64,000 bases of DNA, taken from positions 23,637 through 87,636 of the forward strand of contig JARRBK010000002.1 of NCBI GenBank assembly GCA_029982615.1, in the 5' to 3' direction. Below the pieces are notes generated by a model. The model saw only the letters and a program-made list of their open reading frames with translations. It did not search any database and was not told the DNA's origin. Positions 15,389 through 23,757 of the stretch are shown piece by piece (the first letter of the stretch is position 1; each line of letters opens with the position of its first letter). This DNA comes from Tepidanaerobacteraceae bacterium (lineage in GTDB: Bacteria > Bacillota > Thermosediminibacteria > Thermosediminibacterales > Tepidanaerobacteraceae). A program made the position numbers and the translations under genes.

Positions 15389-17467
15389 TCACGGCTGTAT
15401 CAAGTAATCTTCACTATCGGAATTATCATTAAGATGAAAATACTCCTCCAATATTGCTTTCGCTACAGGGCCACATGTGCTTCCTCCTGATCCAGCCTGT
15501 TCTATAAAAACGCTTATAGCAATTTGTGGATCATCAAAAGGTGCGAAAGCCACAAACCAGCCGTGTGGAGTCTTTGAAGTATTCCATTGAGCCGTACCGG
15601 TCTTTCCACCTAACGGTATCGGGAATTTTGCAAATACCGAATACGCAGTACCTCCGGGTGAAACAACCCCTTTCATGCCCTTTTTTATAATTTCAAAGGT
15701 TTTGGCAGATACGTTTAATTTTCCGGCTACTTCCGGTTTCTTTTCTAGCACCACATTCCCATCAGCATCTACAATAGATTTAATTATATGGGGCTTCATC
15801 CAATACCCGTTGTTTGCAATTGCAGCAACATAGTCTGCAATCTGAAGCGGGGTATAGCTGTGATATCCCTGACCTATAGCAGCATCCAAAGTCTCTGCTG
15901 GATACCACTTTTTATCTTCCGGCCTTTTAAAAACACTGCTTTTATAATCTCTGCCAGCCACAGTCCCGGCTTTCTCCGCCGGTAGCTCAATCCCTGTCAG
16001 CTTCCCCAAACCGTACATTTTTGCATATTTTTCTATATTGTCTATGCCCAAGCGCCTTCCCATTTCATAGAAAAATATATTACACGATTGAGCCAAAGCC
16101 TTCACAATATTTACATTGCCATGTCCACCTGGCTTCCAATCTTTTTTTGGGGCAATGGTCCAATAAACGCCTGAACAGTGAATAATTTCGCTTTCCGTTG
16201 TTACTTTTTCTTCCAGTGCTGCTGTAGCGGTTACCATCTTAAACACCGAACCTGGAGGATACGTTTCGGATATAGCCGTATTGATCATTGGTCTAAGCGG
16301 ATTGTTGATAATGCTCTGCCATTCTTTTTGAGTAATTCCCCTAGCAAACATATTTGGGTCAAAATCCGGAATACTGACCATAGCCAAAACTTCGCCGGTT
16401 TTTACATTAAGGACCACCACAGCTCCCTTTTTTGCATTGGGAAAGGGATGGAATTTATCGGTCTGAAGTTTTATTAACTGTTCCCGCAAAGCGTTTTCTG
16501 CCACTTGCTGCAATCTGGCATCGATTGTGAGATAAACCGTGTCTCCGGGAACAGGAGGTTCTTCTCCCAAAACTTTTATGGGTTTGCCAGCGGAAGTTAC
16601 TTCTACCTGTTGTCCACCATCTTTCCCTTTTAAATATGGCTCCAGCTCTTTTTCAAGCCCCATTTTCCCCACTAAATCGCCAGGCCTGTATCCCTTATCC
16701 TTAAGTGATTTAAGCTCTTGTTGATTTATTTCTCCCACATACCCATATATATGCGAACCTATATTTCCGTATAAATAGTTGCGTATGGGCTCTACTTCTA
16801 TTACTACGCCCGGCAAACGTCTTTCCTCTATTTTTGAAACCGTCTGAAAATCCACATCGGTTTTTAAACGCACAGGCATGTATTTTTTATAACCCTGATC
16901 TCTTATTCTGTTTCTAAACGTGTCATAACAATATGTAACTAAAACCTGTGTTCCAGGCCTTAAATTAAGCTTTATCTTGCCGGTGGAAAAATCGATTTTC
17001 TCCGGCTTTATCTGTTTTCCAGAAGCTTTTTCGACCACTTTTACATCGTCTTCGTTTATTTTCCCGTCGCCATTCAAGTCCACAACCGGTATTTGGTTCA
17101 ATGTTAATTCTGAATTGGCATCCAGTTCATATGGTTCATCCGATACTTCTGTAAAAAGGGGGATGTTTAAAATTTGGCTTAATGTTTGAAAAACTTTCTC
17201 CTGTTCATCCGGCTTTGAGTTTACATTCATGTACGATACCGTAAAGCTGGGGCGGTTATTGACAAGTTCTCTACCGTACCTGTCTTTAAATACCCCTCGT
17301 GGAGCCGTTACAGGAATCAACCTTATCCGGTTTTCCTGAGCCAGCTTTTCATATTCGCTGCCTCTGACAATCTGAAGCATTGAAAGGCCGGCTGTCAAAA
17401 ACAAAAAAACACATGCCACTACAGCTGTAAAAACATATAATCGCCTTTCCAATTTTTTAATATCCAC
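15389..17467 (-). CDS. mrdA: Penicillin-binding protein 2 with EF-hand/dockerin-like insertion
   Basis: PBP2 is the elongasome transpeptidase that cross-links glycan made by RodA. The 692-aa protein has an N-terminal anchor (about residues 11-31), a pedestal domain, and a transpeptidase domain with SVFK at 407-410, SCN further on and KTGTAQW. Residues 110-195 form an insertion relative to usual PBP2, containing DLNGDGKINEDD at 130-141, a canonical EF-hand/dockerin calcium loop. GTG 17467 is chosen because GAGGGG lies 7 nt before it; the track's TTG 17482 overlaps that site. It is preceded by mreD. Confidence 0.93.
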   Translation of the reverse strand: MDIKKLERRLYVFTAVVACVFLFLTAGLSMLQIVRGSEYEKLAQENRIRLIPVTAPRGVFKDRYGRELVNNRPSFTVSYMNVNSKPDEQEKVFQTLSQILNIPLFTEVSDEPYELDANSELTLNQIPVVDLNGDGKINEDDVKVVEKASGKQIKPEKIDFSTGKIKLNLRPGTQVLVTYCYDTFRNRIRDQGYKKYMPVRLKTDVDFQTVSKIEERRLPGVVIEVEPIRNYLYGNIGSHIYGYVGEINQQELKSLKDKGYRPGDLVGKMGLEKELEPYLKGKDGGQQVEVTSAGKPIKVLGEEPPVPGDTVYLTIDARLQQVAENALREQLIKLQTDKFHPFPNAKKGAVVVLNVKTGEVLAMVSIPDFDPNMFARGITQKEWQSIINNPLRPMINTAISETYPPGSVFKMVTATAALEEKVTTESEIIHCSGVYWTIAPKKDWKPGGHGNVNIVKALAQSCNIFFYEMGRRLGIDNIEKYAKMYGLGKLTGIELPAEKAGTVAGRDYKSSVFKRPEDKKWYPAETLDAAIGQGYHSYTPLQIADYVAAIANNGYWMKPHIIKSIVDADGNVVLEKKPEVAGKLNVSAKTFEIIKKGMKGVVSPGGTAYSVFAKFPIPLGGKTGTAQWNTSKTPHGWFVAFAPFDDPQIAISVFIEQAGSGGSTCGPVAKAILEEYFHLNDNSDSEDYLIQP

Positions 17468-17484
17468 GGGTAATCCCCTCAAAC

Positions 17485-17988
17485 TCAGTATTTCACGTTA
17501 AAGTAAAAATCGAAGAATTTTTCTATTTTTACTACTGCCATGTACACCAGCGGTGAAATGAGCATATTGGATAGCGCCGACGGCAGAACAATCGGGATGA
17601 AAAAATACCATGGTGGTCTTATCTGCCCAAAAATCAAGCTAAAGAAAATTAGAATAATATCATAAATCAGAGTCCCTAAAAAGGTAAAAATCATGGTTAA
17701 AAAAACCGGGCCCTTGAAAATATCCCTGGTAATATATCCCTGAATATATCCGCTTAAGAATTTTATGAGGGCGGCAAACCCCAACATTTTTCCGTATACT
17801 ATATCTTCCAAAATGCCGTTTATAAAGCCCATAAAAGCACCCATGTTTTCCCCTTTTACCATGGCCGTACACAAAGCAAACACCAGCGGCAAATCCGGTT
17901 TTACCCATCTAATTTTAAATAGTTCCATTACAGTCGACTGTAAGACAACCGTCGTGCACATAATTAAAACATACGCTATCATCCTCAA
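17485..17988 (-). CDS. mreD: Rod shape-determining protein MreD
   Basis: MreD is the small polytopic membrane protein of the elongasome that bridges MreC and the RodA/PBP2 complex. The 167-aa protein has about five or six hydrophobic segments and family features such as RWVKPDLPLVFALCTAMVKG. Its start overlaps the mreC stop by 4 bp and its stop is 17 bp before mrdA. The order mreB-mreC-mreD-mrdA is complete. Confidence 0.93.
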   Translation of the reverse strand: MRMIAYVLIMCTTVVLQSTVMELFKIRWVKPDLPLVFALCTAMVKGENMGAFMGFINGILEDIVYGKMLGFAALIKFLSGYIQGYITRDIFKGPVFLTMIFTFLGTLIYDIILIFFSLIFGQIRPPWYFFIPIVLPSALSNMLISPLVYMAVVKIEKFFDFYFNVKY

Positions 17989-18839
17989 GGATTCATGCCT
18001 CCCTGAGAGCCATTATGGTTTTTTATTACAAATACCTGTTCAAGTTTTTGAAAATCTACCTCGGGTTTTACTATGGCATATTGCATCAGGCCGTTAGTTT
18101 CTTTCTGCGCCTCCACTACTTCGCCTATAATAATTCCCTTCGGAATAAGCCCGCCCAATCCTGAAGATATTACCGTATCACCCTTAATAATATTTGCTTC
18201 CTGGGGTAGATATACCATTTTTATATATCCCATGGGGGCTGGTTCTATAGTGCCTTTTAATATGCCATTATCCCGGGTGCGCTCTATCATGGCACTGACA
18301 GAACACCTGTTGTCTGTAATGAGAATAACCTTTGAAAAATTTTTACCAGCACTCAATATATATCCTACCAAACCTTTATCGGTAATAACGGCCATATCCT
18401 TCTTTATGCCGCTTTCTTCTCCTTTGTCAATCAAAATTACATTAAACCAGTTCCCCGGTTCCCTTCCTATTACTTCTGCTGTTTCCAAGTCATATTGATA
18501 ATTTCGCTGTTTTAAACCCAGTAAACTTCTAAGATTTATATTTTCTTTCTGATATTCCAGGAATTTTTGTTTGTATTGTTCCAGCTCTGCAACTTGCTTC
18601 TTGAGCTCCTCGTTTTGCTTTTTCAGAGCAAGTATATCTGGAATGGTGCCCAAACTCTCTTTTATAGCAGCGGTCGCAGTGGATAATACTTTTTGTGCAG
18701 GGCTTAGTATGGTTATTACTGGCGATTCTAATCTGCTGAAAAAAGATTGATTCTTAGAGGTATAATTAATTGTAAATATCAGCAAAAATAATACAATTAC
18801 CAGAAGCCATAACCTTCTGCTTCTGAAAATGTTAAACAA
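17985..18839 (-). CDS. mreC: Rod shape-determining protein MreC
   Basis: MreC is the bitopic scaffold of the elongasome. It has one transmembrane segment near the N terminus (LWLLVIVLFLLIFTI), then a coiled coil (ALKKQNEELKKQVAELEQYK), then two beta-barrel domains with the typical DKGEESGIKKDMAVIT region. The track starts at GTG 18848, directly against GAGGGC. TTG 18839 has better spacing, though the choice is uncertain. It overlaps mreD by 4 bp. Confidence 0.93.
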   Translation of the reverse strand: MFNIFRSRRLWLLVIVLFLLIFTINYTSKNQSFFSRLESPVITILSPAQKVLSTATAAIKESLGTIPDILALKKQNEELKKQVAELEQYKQKFLEYQKENINLRSLLGLKQRNYQYDLETAEVIGREPGNWFNVILIDKGEESGIKKDMAVITDKGLVGYILSAGKNFSKVILITDNRCSVSAMIERTRDNGILKGTIEPAPMGYIKMVYLPQEANIIKGDTVISSGLGGLIPKGIIIGEVVEAQKETNGLMQYAIVKPEVDFQKLEQVFVIKNHNGSQGGMNP

Positions 18840-18853
18840 ACATACCACGCCCT

Positions 18854-19888
18854 CTAACCCACTTTTTTAGGAGAAATAAGCGCCCTTCTCCACGTATCCA
18901 ATCCTTCTAACACTTTTCCGGTCCCGATAGCCACACAATCCAGCGGTTCTTCGGCAATATGCACCGGCATGCCTGTTTCCTTGCTCACTCTCTTATCCAA
19001 TCCTGACAGCAGGGACCCACCCCCTGCCAGTATTATGCCTCTATCCATAATATCTGCCGCCAGTTCGGGAGGAGTCTTTTCTAAAGTTACTTTTATGGCA
19101 TCAATAATACTATTGACGGGTTCAGCCAGGGCGGCCCTCACTTCCTCCGAAGTTACCGTAATGGTTTTGGGAAGGCCTGTTACAAGATCCCTGCCCCTTA
19201 CTTCAACGGATTCTTCTTTGTCCCCTTCTGAAGCAGAACCTATGGAAATCTTAATTTCTTCCGCAGTGCGCTCACCAATCATTAGATTATATTCTTTTTT
19301 AATGTAATATACAATGGATTCATCCATCTCATCCCCACCAATGCGGATGGATTTACTGGTAACTATACCGCCAAGGGAAATAATAGCAACTTCGGTAGTA
19401 CCGCCCCCTATGTCAACCACCATATTTCCGGTGGGTTCATTCACTTCGAGCCCGGCACCAATGGCGGCAGCCATCGGTTCCTCTATAAGATAAGCTTCTC
19501 TGGCACCTGCTTGGAGCGTTGCATCAATGACCGCTCTTTTTTCAACTTCGGTTACGCCAGAAGGAATTCCTACCACTACTCTAGGCTTAATAAAAGTCCT
19601 GCTGTTGAGCGCTCTTGAAATAAAATATTTTAACATGCTCTGAGTTGTGTCAAAATCCGCTATAACTCCGTCTTTCATGGGTCGAATGGCTATGATATTG
19701 CCAGGAGTACGACCTATCATTTGTTTTGCCTCGTCGCCTACAGCCAAAATTGCTCCTGTGTCTCTTTGAATGGCAACGACTGAAGGTTCCCTCAAAACTA
19801 TGCCCTTTCCCTTTACGTGAACTAATGTATTTGCAGTACCTAAATCTATTCCTAAATCTCTTGACAGCATGTTGAAAAAAGATACCAT
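18854..19888 (-). CDS. mreB: Rod shape-determining actin homologue MreB
   Basis: MreB forms membrane-bound actin-like filaments that guide lateral wall synthesis. The 344-aa protein has the phosphate motifs [15 protein letters not shown] and [18 protein letters not shown] and the adenosine motif [15 protein letters not shown]. It starts with a short amphipathic segment ([13 protein letters not shown]) compatible with membrane binding. It is the first gene of mreBCD-mrdA and follows radC, a common Firmicute order. Confidence 0.97.
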   Translation of the reverse strand: MVSFFNMLSRDLGIDLGTANTLVHVKGKGIVLREPSVVAIQRDTGAILAVGDEAKQMIGRTPGNIIAIRPMKDGVIADFDTTQSMLKYFISRALNSRTFIKPRVVVGIPSGVTEVEKRAVIDATLQAGAREAYLIEEPMAAAIGAGLEVNEPTGNMVVDIGGGTTEVAIISLGGIVTSKSIRIGGDEMDESIVYYIKKEYNLMIGERTAEEIKISIGSASEGDKEESVEVRGRDLVTGLPKTITVTSEEVRAALAEPVNSIIDAIKVTLEKTPPELAADIMDRGIILAGGGSLLSGLDKRVSKETGMPVHIAEEPLDCVAIGTGKVLEGLDTWRRALISPKKVG

Positions 19889-19927
19889 GAAAATATTTTC
19901 CCCTTTCCAGTCGCATCGCGTTTATAT

Positions 19928-20623
19928 TTATATTATTCCTTTTTCTCTCATACTAATATAAATCCCATTTCCTATTATAACATGATCTATTACATCGATT
20001 CCCAATAATTTGCCAGCATCCACCAATCTCTTTGTAATGGCCAGATCTTCACGGCTCGGAGTGGGATCTCCACTCGGATGGTTATGAACCAAAATTATAG
20101 AGGCGCTGCTTCTTCGTATAGCTGGTTTGAACACTTCACGGGGATGTACGATGGAAGAATTGAGGCTTCCCACAGATATTTCTTCTACCGAAATAACATG
20201 ATTTTTTATATTCAGCAATATAACTTTAAAATGCTCTTTTTCTAAGAATCTCATCTCTTCCATTAGCAAATGTTTTACATCAGCAGGTGTATTTATTATG
20301 ACAGGGTTTCGGCCTGAGTAAGATGAAATTCTGCGGCCCAGTTCTACAGCAGCTTTTATCTGAACAGACTTTGCAAGGCCTATGCCTCGTATCTTGGAAA
20401 GTTCTTCTATGCTGCAGTCAGCCACAAAAGCCAGCCCGGATTTTGTCCCATTCCCCTTTAATATTCTATGGGCCAGCATAAGAGCAGATTCAGAAGCTGT
20501 TCCAGTCCTTATCAAAACCGCCAACAATTCTGCATCGCTTAATACCTGCGCACCGTAACGCTCCATGCGTTCCCTCGGACGTTCTTCTTTGGGTAGATCT
20601 TTAATGGTCAAACTTTCCTCCAC
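19928..20623 (-). CDS. radC: RadC/JAB1-family protein
   Basis: RadC-like proteins combine helix-hairpin-helix DNA-binding motifs (LSKIRGIGLAKSVQIKAAVE) with a C-terminal JAMM metalloprotease-like domain, whose zinc motif is visible as HNHPSGDPTPSRED. Despite the name, a role in DNA repair is not established. GTG 20623 is preferred because GGGAGG precedes it and the product then begins EESLTIKDLPKEERPRERM, typical of the family. It lies between maf and mreB, its usual place in Firmicutes. Confidence 0.92.
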   Translation of the reverse strand: MEESLTIKDLPKEERPRERMERYGAQVLSDAELLAVLIRTGTASESALMLAHRILKGNGTKSGLAFVADCSIEELSKIRGIGLAKSVQIKAAVELGRRISSYSGRNPVIINTPADVKHLLMEEMRFLEKEHFKVILLNIKNHVISVEEISVGSLNSSIVHPREVFKPAIRRSSASIILVHNHPSGDPTPSREDLAITKRLVDAGKLLGIDVIDHVIIGNGIYISMREKGII

Positions 20624-20646
20624 TTTATGATTTCCTCCCAAAATAT

Positions 20647-21228
20647 TTAAAGTAATTCTATGCCAAATTTTAAAAGCATAGTGTTTAACTTAAATAGAGG
20701 CAGTCCTACAATATTATAATAACATCCTTCAATTTTCTCAATAAAAAGCGATCCCTTCCCCTGAATGCCATACGCCCCGGCTTTGTCAAAAGGTTCACCG
20801 GTATTAATATAATTTTTTATTTCTCTCGATGTAAGATTCTTAAACCTTACCCTGCTCTCTTCGTAATCCTTAATTTGCTTTCCCGACTCGGTATCGATAA
20901 GAGCCAAGCCTGTGTAAACATAATGCCATCGCCCGCTCAGAAGAGAAAGCATTTCTGCTGCCTGTTTACTGTCCTTGGGCTTCCCAAGAATTCGGCCATC
21001 TATGGCTACTATTGTGTCAGCACCCAGCACAAGGCTATCTTTATGCCGCATAGCCACGTTCATCGCTTTGCTTTCTGCCAGGTCTGCTGCAAGGATATGG
21101 GGCTGTGTGCTAGTGTCTATGTTTTCCTCCTCTGTGCTTGGCTCTACAGTAAAATCTATTCCGAGCTGAGATAAAAGAAATCTACGCCTAGGCGATGCTG
21201 ATGCGAGAATTAGCTTCTTGTTTATCAC
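20647..21228 (-). CDS. maf: Maf family nucleotide pyrophosphatase
   Basis: Maf proteins hydrolyse non-canonical or modified nucleoside triphosphates such as dTTP/UTP derivatives, and overexpression inhibits septation. The 193-aa protein has the substrate motif LASASPRRRFLLSQLG, the ESKAMNVA region and the catalytic region LGADTIVAIDGRILGKP. The start is GTG with AGGCGG upstream. It is followed 6 bp later by radC. Confidence 0.94.
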   Translation of the reverse strand: MINKKLILASASPRRRFLLSQLGIDFTVEPSTEEENIDTSTQPHILAADLAESKAMNVAMRHKDSLVLGADTIVAIDGRILGKPKDSKQAAEMLSLLSGRWHYVYTGLALIDTESGKQIKDYEESRVRFKNLTSREIKNYINTGEPFDKAGAYGIQGKGSLFIEKIEGCYYNIVGLPLFKLNTMLLKFGIELL

Positions 21229-21244
21229 GTTTACCGCCTGCCTC

Positions 21245-21493
21245 CTACATGCGTTGATACAAAATTAGACCGACAATCAATCCTATTGCCGCCGCCAAGT
21301 TCAGCGTTATGTTAAAACCAAAAGTAATGGTTGCAATACCCAGATCTAGTGTTGCAGGTGAAAGGCCTATATTTTTCCCATACGCGAGAATCGGCAGATA
21401 TCGTTCAGTGATTTGTCCCAAAATGCCACCTATTATCATTCCAACCATTAAAATTATAATAAGCAATGTAGTACTACGATAACTTCGCCTCAT
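21245..21493 (-). CDS. DUF4321 small membrane protein
   Basis: This 82-aa protein has two transmembrane segments, around residues 9-27 and 57-79, and matches the DUF4321 family found upstream of maf in many Clostridia. The function is unknown. Its start overlaps the end of the Gx transporter gene by 20 bp, and maf follows 17 bp later, so it belongs to the same operon. Confidence 0.85.
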   Translation of the reverse strand: MRRSYRSTTLLIIILMVGMIIGGILGQITERYLPILAYGKNIGLSPATLDLGIATITFGFNITLNLAAAIGLIVGLILYQRM

Positions 21494-22028
21494 TCTTTAT
21501 TCTCTCCTTTCCCGGCAAATTGATTTTTAAAAGCGCAGCAAAAAGGTTTTTATATAAATAGGCAGCTGTAAAGCCTGTGAAAATACCGGTAAAAAGCCCA
21601 GTTACCATTAAAAACGGCAAATAAACATATAAGCCAAACGTTGAAAGCACAATGCATGCTACTGTTACCTGAGCAAAATTATGGGCAACCCCGCCGATAA
21701 TGCTAATACCTACCAGGCTAAAAACTTTCTTAAAATATTTATAAAACAATGCCATCATCAAAGTACTCAATATGGCTCCCGAGAGGCTATACAATAGACT
21801 CGCTGCAGAACCCGTCAGCCCAGCACCTATAAGGCACCTTAATATGTTTACCATCAAGCCTTCCTTTAAACCATATATCACTATGGCCAAAAGGGATATT
21901 ACATTGGCAAGGCCAAGCTTTGCACCGGGAATAGGAAAAGGAATTGGTATCATATTTTCTATGATATGAAGCACCAAACCACATGTCACAAGAAGGGAAA
22001 GAGATATCATTTTCCTGCGTTCTATCAA
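21474..22028 (-). CDS. Gx transporter family membrane protein
   Basis: The 184-aa protein is hydrophobic with about five or six membrane segments and the family features IPFPIPGAKLGLANVISLLA and LYSLSGAILSTLMMALF. The family was once named heptaprenyl diphosphate synthase component I (Hpre_diP_synt_I) but resembles ECF-type substrate-binding membrane components. The substrate is unknown. The start is TTG, with AAAGGATG upstream. It is coupled to the NusG-II gene before it and DUF4321 after it. Confidence 0.85.
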   Translation of the reverse strand: MIERRKMISLSLLVTCGLVLHIIENMIPIPFPIPGAKLGLANVISLLAIVIYGLKEGLMVNILRCLIGAGLTGSAASLLYSLSGAILSTLMMALFYKYFKKVFSLVGISIIGGVAHNFAQVTVACIVLSTFGLYVYLPFLMVTGLFTGIFTGFTAAYLYKNLFAALLKINLPGKERIKNEAKLS

Positions 22029-22053
22029 TAGTATTCATCCTTTATATTCCAGT

Positions 22054-22440
22054 TTAGAAACTCACGCCATCCAGCTGATCATTTGGAGTGCTCTCGCTTT
22101 GAATTTTAATCACGACCCTGTTAGGCAGGCATACTATCATTTGCCCGGGTCGGCTTATCCATCCCTGATGCATGCAATCTTTATCCGGGCACGGAGAATA
22201 AAGCATTCTCACCTTATCTCTATTTATTTCCACTATGCTTTCTCCCATGATTCCAGGGACTTTTAGCTGCAATATGGGACCGCCCTTGCCCAGGGATATC
22301 TTCTGAAAAAGACGACCGTTAATTTCTATAACAGCATATGTTCTTTCGCCGCCGAAAGTGTACATCTGAAAGCCTGTAAATATCAAAACTGCGCTGACGA
22401 TTATAAGCGCTATGAGTATCTTGTCTCCTTTTGTGAGCAT
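22054..22440 (-). CDS. NusG domain II-containing protein
   Basis: This 128-aa protein has an N-terminal membrane anchor (ILIALIIVSAVLIFTGFQM) and an extracytoplasmic NusG domain II-like fold (DUF6530/NusG_II style), with the segment MLYSPCPDKDCMHQGWI containing two cysteines. Such genes commonly precede the Gx transporter gene in Clostridia, sometimes with FMN/ApbE or Rnf-related genes. The function is unknown. It is the promoter-proximal gene of the long minus-strand block. Confidence 0.85.
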   Translation of the reverse strand: MLTKGDKILIALIIVSAVLIFTGFQMYTFGGERTYAVIEINGRLFQKISLGKGGPILQLKVPGIMGESIVEINRDKVRMLYSPCPDKDCMHQGWISRPGQMIVCLPNRVVIKIQSESTPNDQLDGVSF

Positions 22441-22526
22441 CGAAATAACCCTGCCTGCTTTAATCTACACATAGTGTAACATTTTATTCCAATCAAAACA
22501 AGTGGAAAAATTGCCTAAGAAAAGTA

Positions 22527-22570
22527 TAAAAAAAGATTTTATGAAGCAATCTATAAAACTTCATAAAATC
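22527..22570 (-). terminator. Intrinsic terminator of copZ
   Basis: On the minus strand GATTTTATGAAG pairs perfectly with CTTCATAAAATC across a 12-nt loop and is followed by TTTTTTTATAC. It separates copZ from the NusG-II gene. Confidence 0.9.
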
Positions 22571-22603
22571 CTGGTAAAGATTGTGGCTAAGATAAATTTA
22601 GAC

Positions 22604-22843
22604 TTATTCCTTAACATCATATCCTGCATCTTCAATGGCTTTTTTTATGTCATCCAGTTTTACTTTTGATGGATCAAAAGATACATCCACTTTACCATGG
22701 CTTACTTCGGCTTCCACTTTAAAAATACCAGGCAAAGCTCCCACTGAGGTCTCTACGGCTTTTTTACAATGGGCGCAGGACATGCCTTCCACCTTGAGCG
22801 TAATATCAGATCTGACCGACTCGTTGTTACAACAACTGCACAT
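22604..22843 (-). CDS. copZ: Copper chaperone CopZ (heavy-metal-associated domain)
   Basis: The 79-aa protein has a single HMA ferredoxin-like domain with the metal-binding motif GMSCAHC, preceded by an unusual cysteine-containing head (MCSCCNNE). CopZ binds Cu(I) and passes it to CopA. Downstream is a strong terminator. About 66 bp upstream of the start is a CsoR-like palindrome nearly identical to the one before copA, so both are probably induced by copper. The extra N-terminal cysteines could bind another metal ion. Confidence 0.9.
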   Translation of the reverse strand: MCSCCNNESVRSDITLKVEGMSCAHCKKAVETSVGALPGIFKVEAEVSHGKVDVSFDPSKVKLDDIKKAIEDAGYDVKE

Positions 22844-22908
22844 TTTTCATTCCTCCAAACGTTTTAATATTGTGTTTAACAGCTCAGCTCTAAGTAAAGT
22901 TAAATTTA

Positions 22909-22927
22909 TATACTCTTTAGGGGTATA
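22909..22927 (-). promoter_or_regulatory. CsoR-like operator upstream of copZ
   Basis: TATACTC-TTTAG-GGGTATA has the same length and half-sites as the palindrome before copA (TATACCC-CTATA-GGGTATA) and the GC-core, TA-flank pattern of CsoR operators. CsoR is a Cu(I)-sensing repressor. No csoR gene lies in the window. Confidence 0.6.
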
Positions 22928-22967
22928 TTTATTTTAATTTAATTCTAAAAATAAGTCAAGCCGATTA

Positions 22968-23021
22968 ATGTTAACTTTATTATTATTTCTAGTTGACAAT
23001 TTGCCTGATCTGAGATATCAT
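22968..23021 (+). promoter_or_regulatory. bioY promoter overlapped by a BirA-like operator
   Basis: TTGACA at 22993-22998 and TATCAT at 23016-23021 are 17 bp apart, a good sigma-A promoter. Across the -35 box lie the half-sites TGTTAAC and GTTGACA, 16 bp apart, close to the Firmicute BirA consensus TTGTTAAC-N14-16-GTTAACAA with one mismatch. Biotinyl-AMP-bound BirA would block transcription of the biotin transporter. Confidence 0.6.
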
Positions 23022-23068
23022 TCTACTTGATTTCAGTCTAAATTACATTCAAAGGAGAGTAGATAATT

Positions 23069-23653
23069 ATGGGAAATCAAAATCAACCTTTCATTCAAAC
23101 CCGCGAAATTCCTTTTATAGGACTTTTCGCAGCCTTAACGGCAGTATTAAGTTACATTGAAATCCCGCTGCCAGTTGTACCGATAACAGCCCAGACTCTG
23201 GGAGTAATGCTGGCGGGAAGCTTGCTTTCCCCAATTCCTGCATTTCTCAGCATGGTTTTGTTTTTGCTTCTAGGAGTGATAGGCCTTCCCGTATATGCGG
23301 GCGGCGCCAGCGGCATAGGCACTATCTTCGGTCCCACAGGAGGCTTTCTGCTGAGCTGGCCGGTGGCGGTATTTGTGATGGCACATCTTATGAAAAGGTT
23401 CAAACCCAGCTTCAGGAATGTTTTTATAATTAACATCGTGGGTGGAATATTGGTTGTTTATGGTATAGGAGTACCGTATCTTGCCCGAATAGCTCATCTC
23501 AATTTTACTTCTGCGCTTACTGTCGGAGCATTGCCTTTTATACCGGGCGACTTGGCAAAAGCCTTTATTTCGACGACTGTCTCCCTTGCTATCAGAAAAG
23601 CAAACAAAAATTTCTTTGATGACTATAATCGCTGCGGCAAAAGTTATGAATAA
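23069..23653 (+). CDS. bioY: Biotin transporter BioY
   Basis: BioY is the substrate-binding membrane component of an ECF-type biotin importer. The 194-aa protein has about six hydrophobic segments with the family features ALTAVLSYIEIPLPVVPIT and GASGIGTIFGPTGGFLLSWP. The ATG follows AAAGGAGAG. No energy-coupling genes (ecfA/ecfT) are nearby, so it probably shares the general ECF module or acts alone. The promoter overlaps a probable BirA operator. It is monocistronic on the plus strand, opposite copZ. Confidence 0.94.
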   Translation: MGNQNQPFIQTREIPFIGLFAALTAVLSYIEIPLPVVPITAQTLGVMLAGSLLSPIPAFLSMVLFLLLGVIGLPVYAGGASGIGTIFGPTGGFLLSWPVAVFVMAHLMKRFKPSFRNVFIINIVGGILVVYGIGVPYLARIAHLNFTSALTVGALPFIPGDLAKAFISTTVSLAIRKANKNFFDDYNRCGKSYE

Positions 23654-23673
23654 CAAGTTTTTGCCCCGGGCTA

Positions 23674-23702
23674 TTGCAAAAAATACATCCTAGGTATAAA
23701 AT
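23674..23702 (+). promoter_or_regulatory. Probable sigma-A promoter of the E1-like gene
   Basis: TTGCAA and TAAAAT are separated by 17 bp about 55 bp before the start codon at 23758. The intervening leader holds the strong ribosome binding site AGAAGGGGGGAAGG. Confidence 0.45.
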
Positions 23703-23757
23703 AATGTAAAGTAAATCTATCTTTTTTATATATGTTTTTAAGAAGGGGGGAAGGTGA

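Noticed and set aside
15389-17467. Cellulosome component because of the dockerin-like motif
   Set aside because: A single calcium loop lies inside a complete PBP2 in the mre operon, with no second dockerin repeat or cellulase genes nearby.
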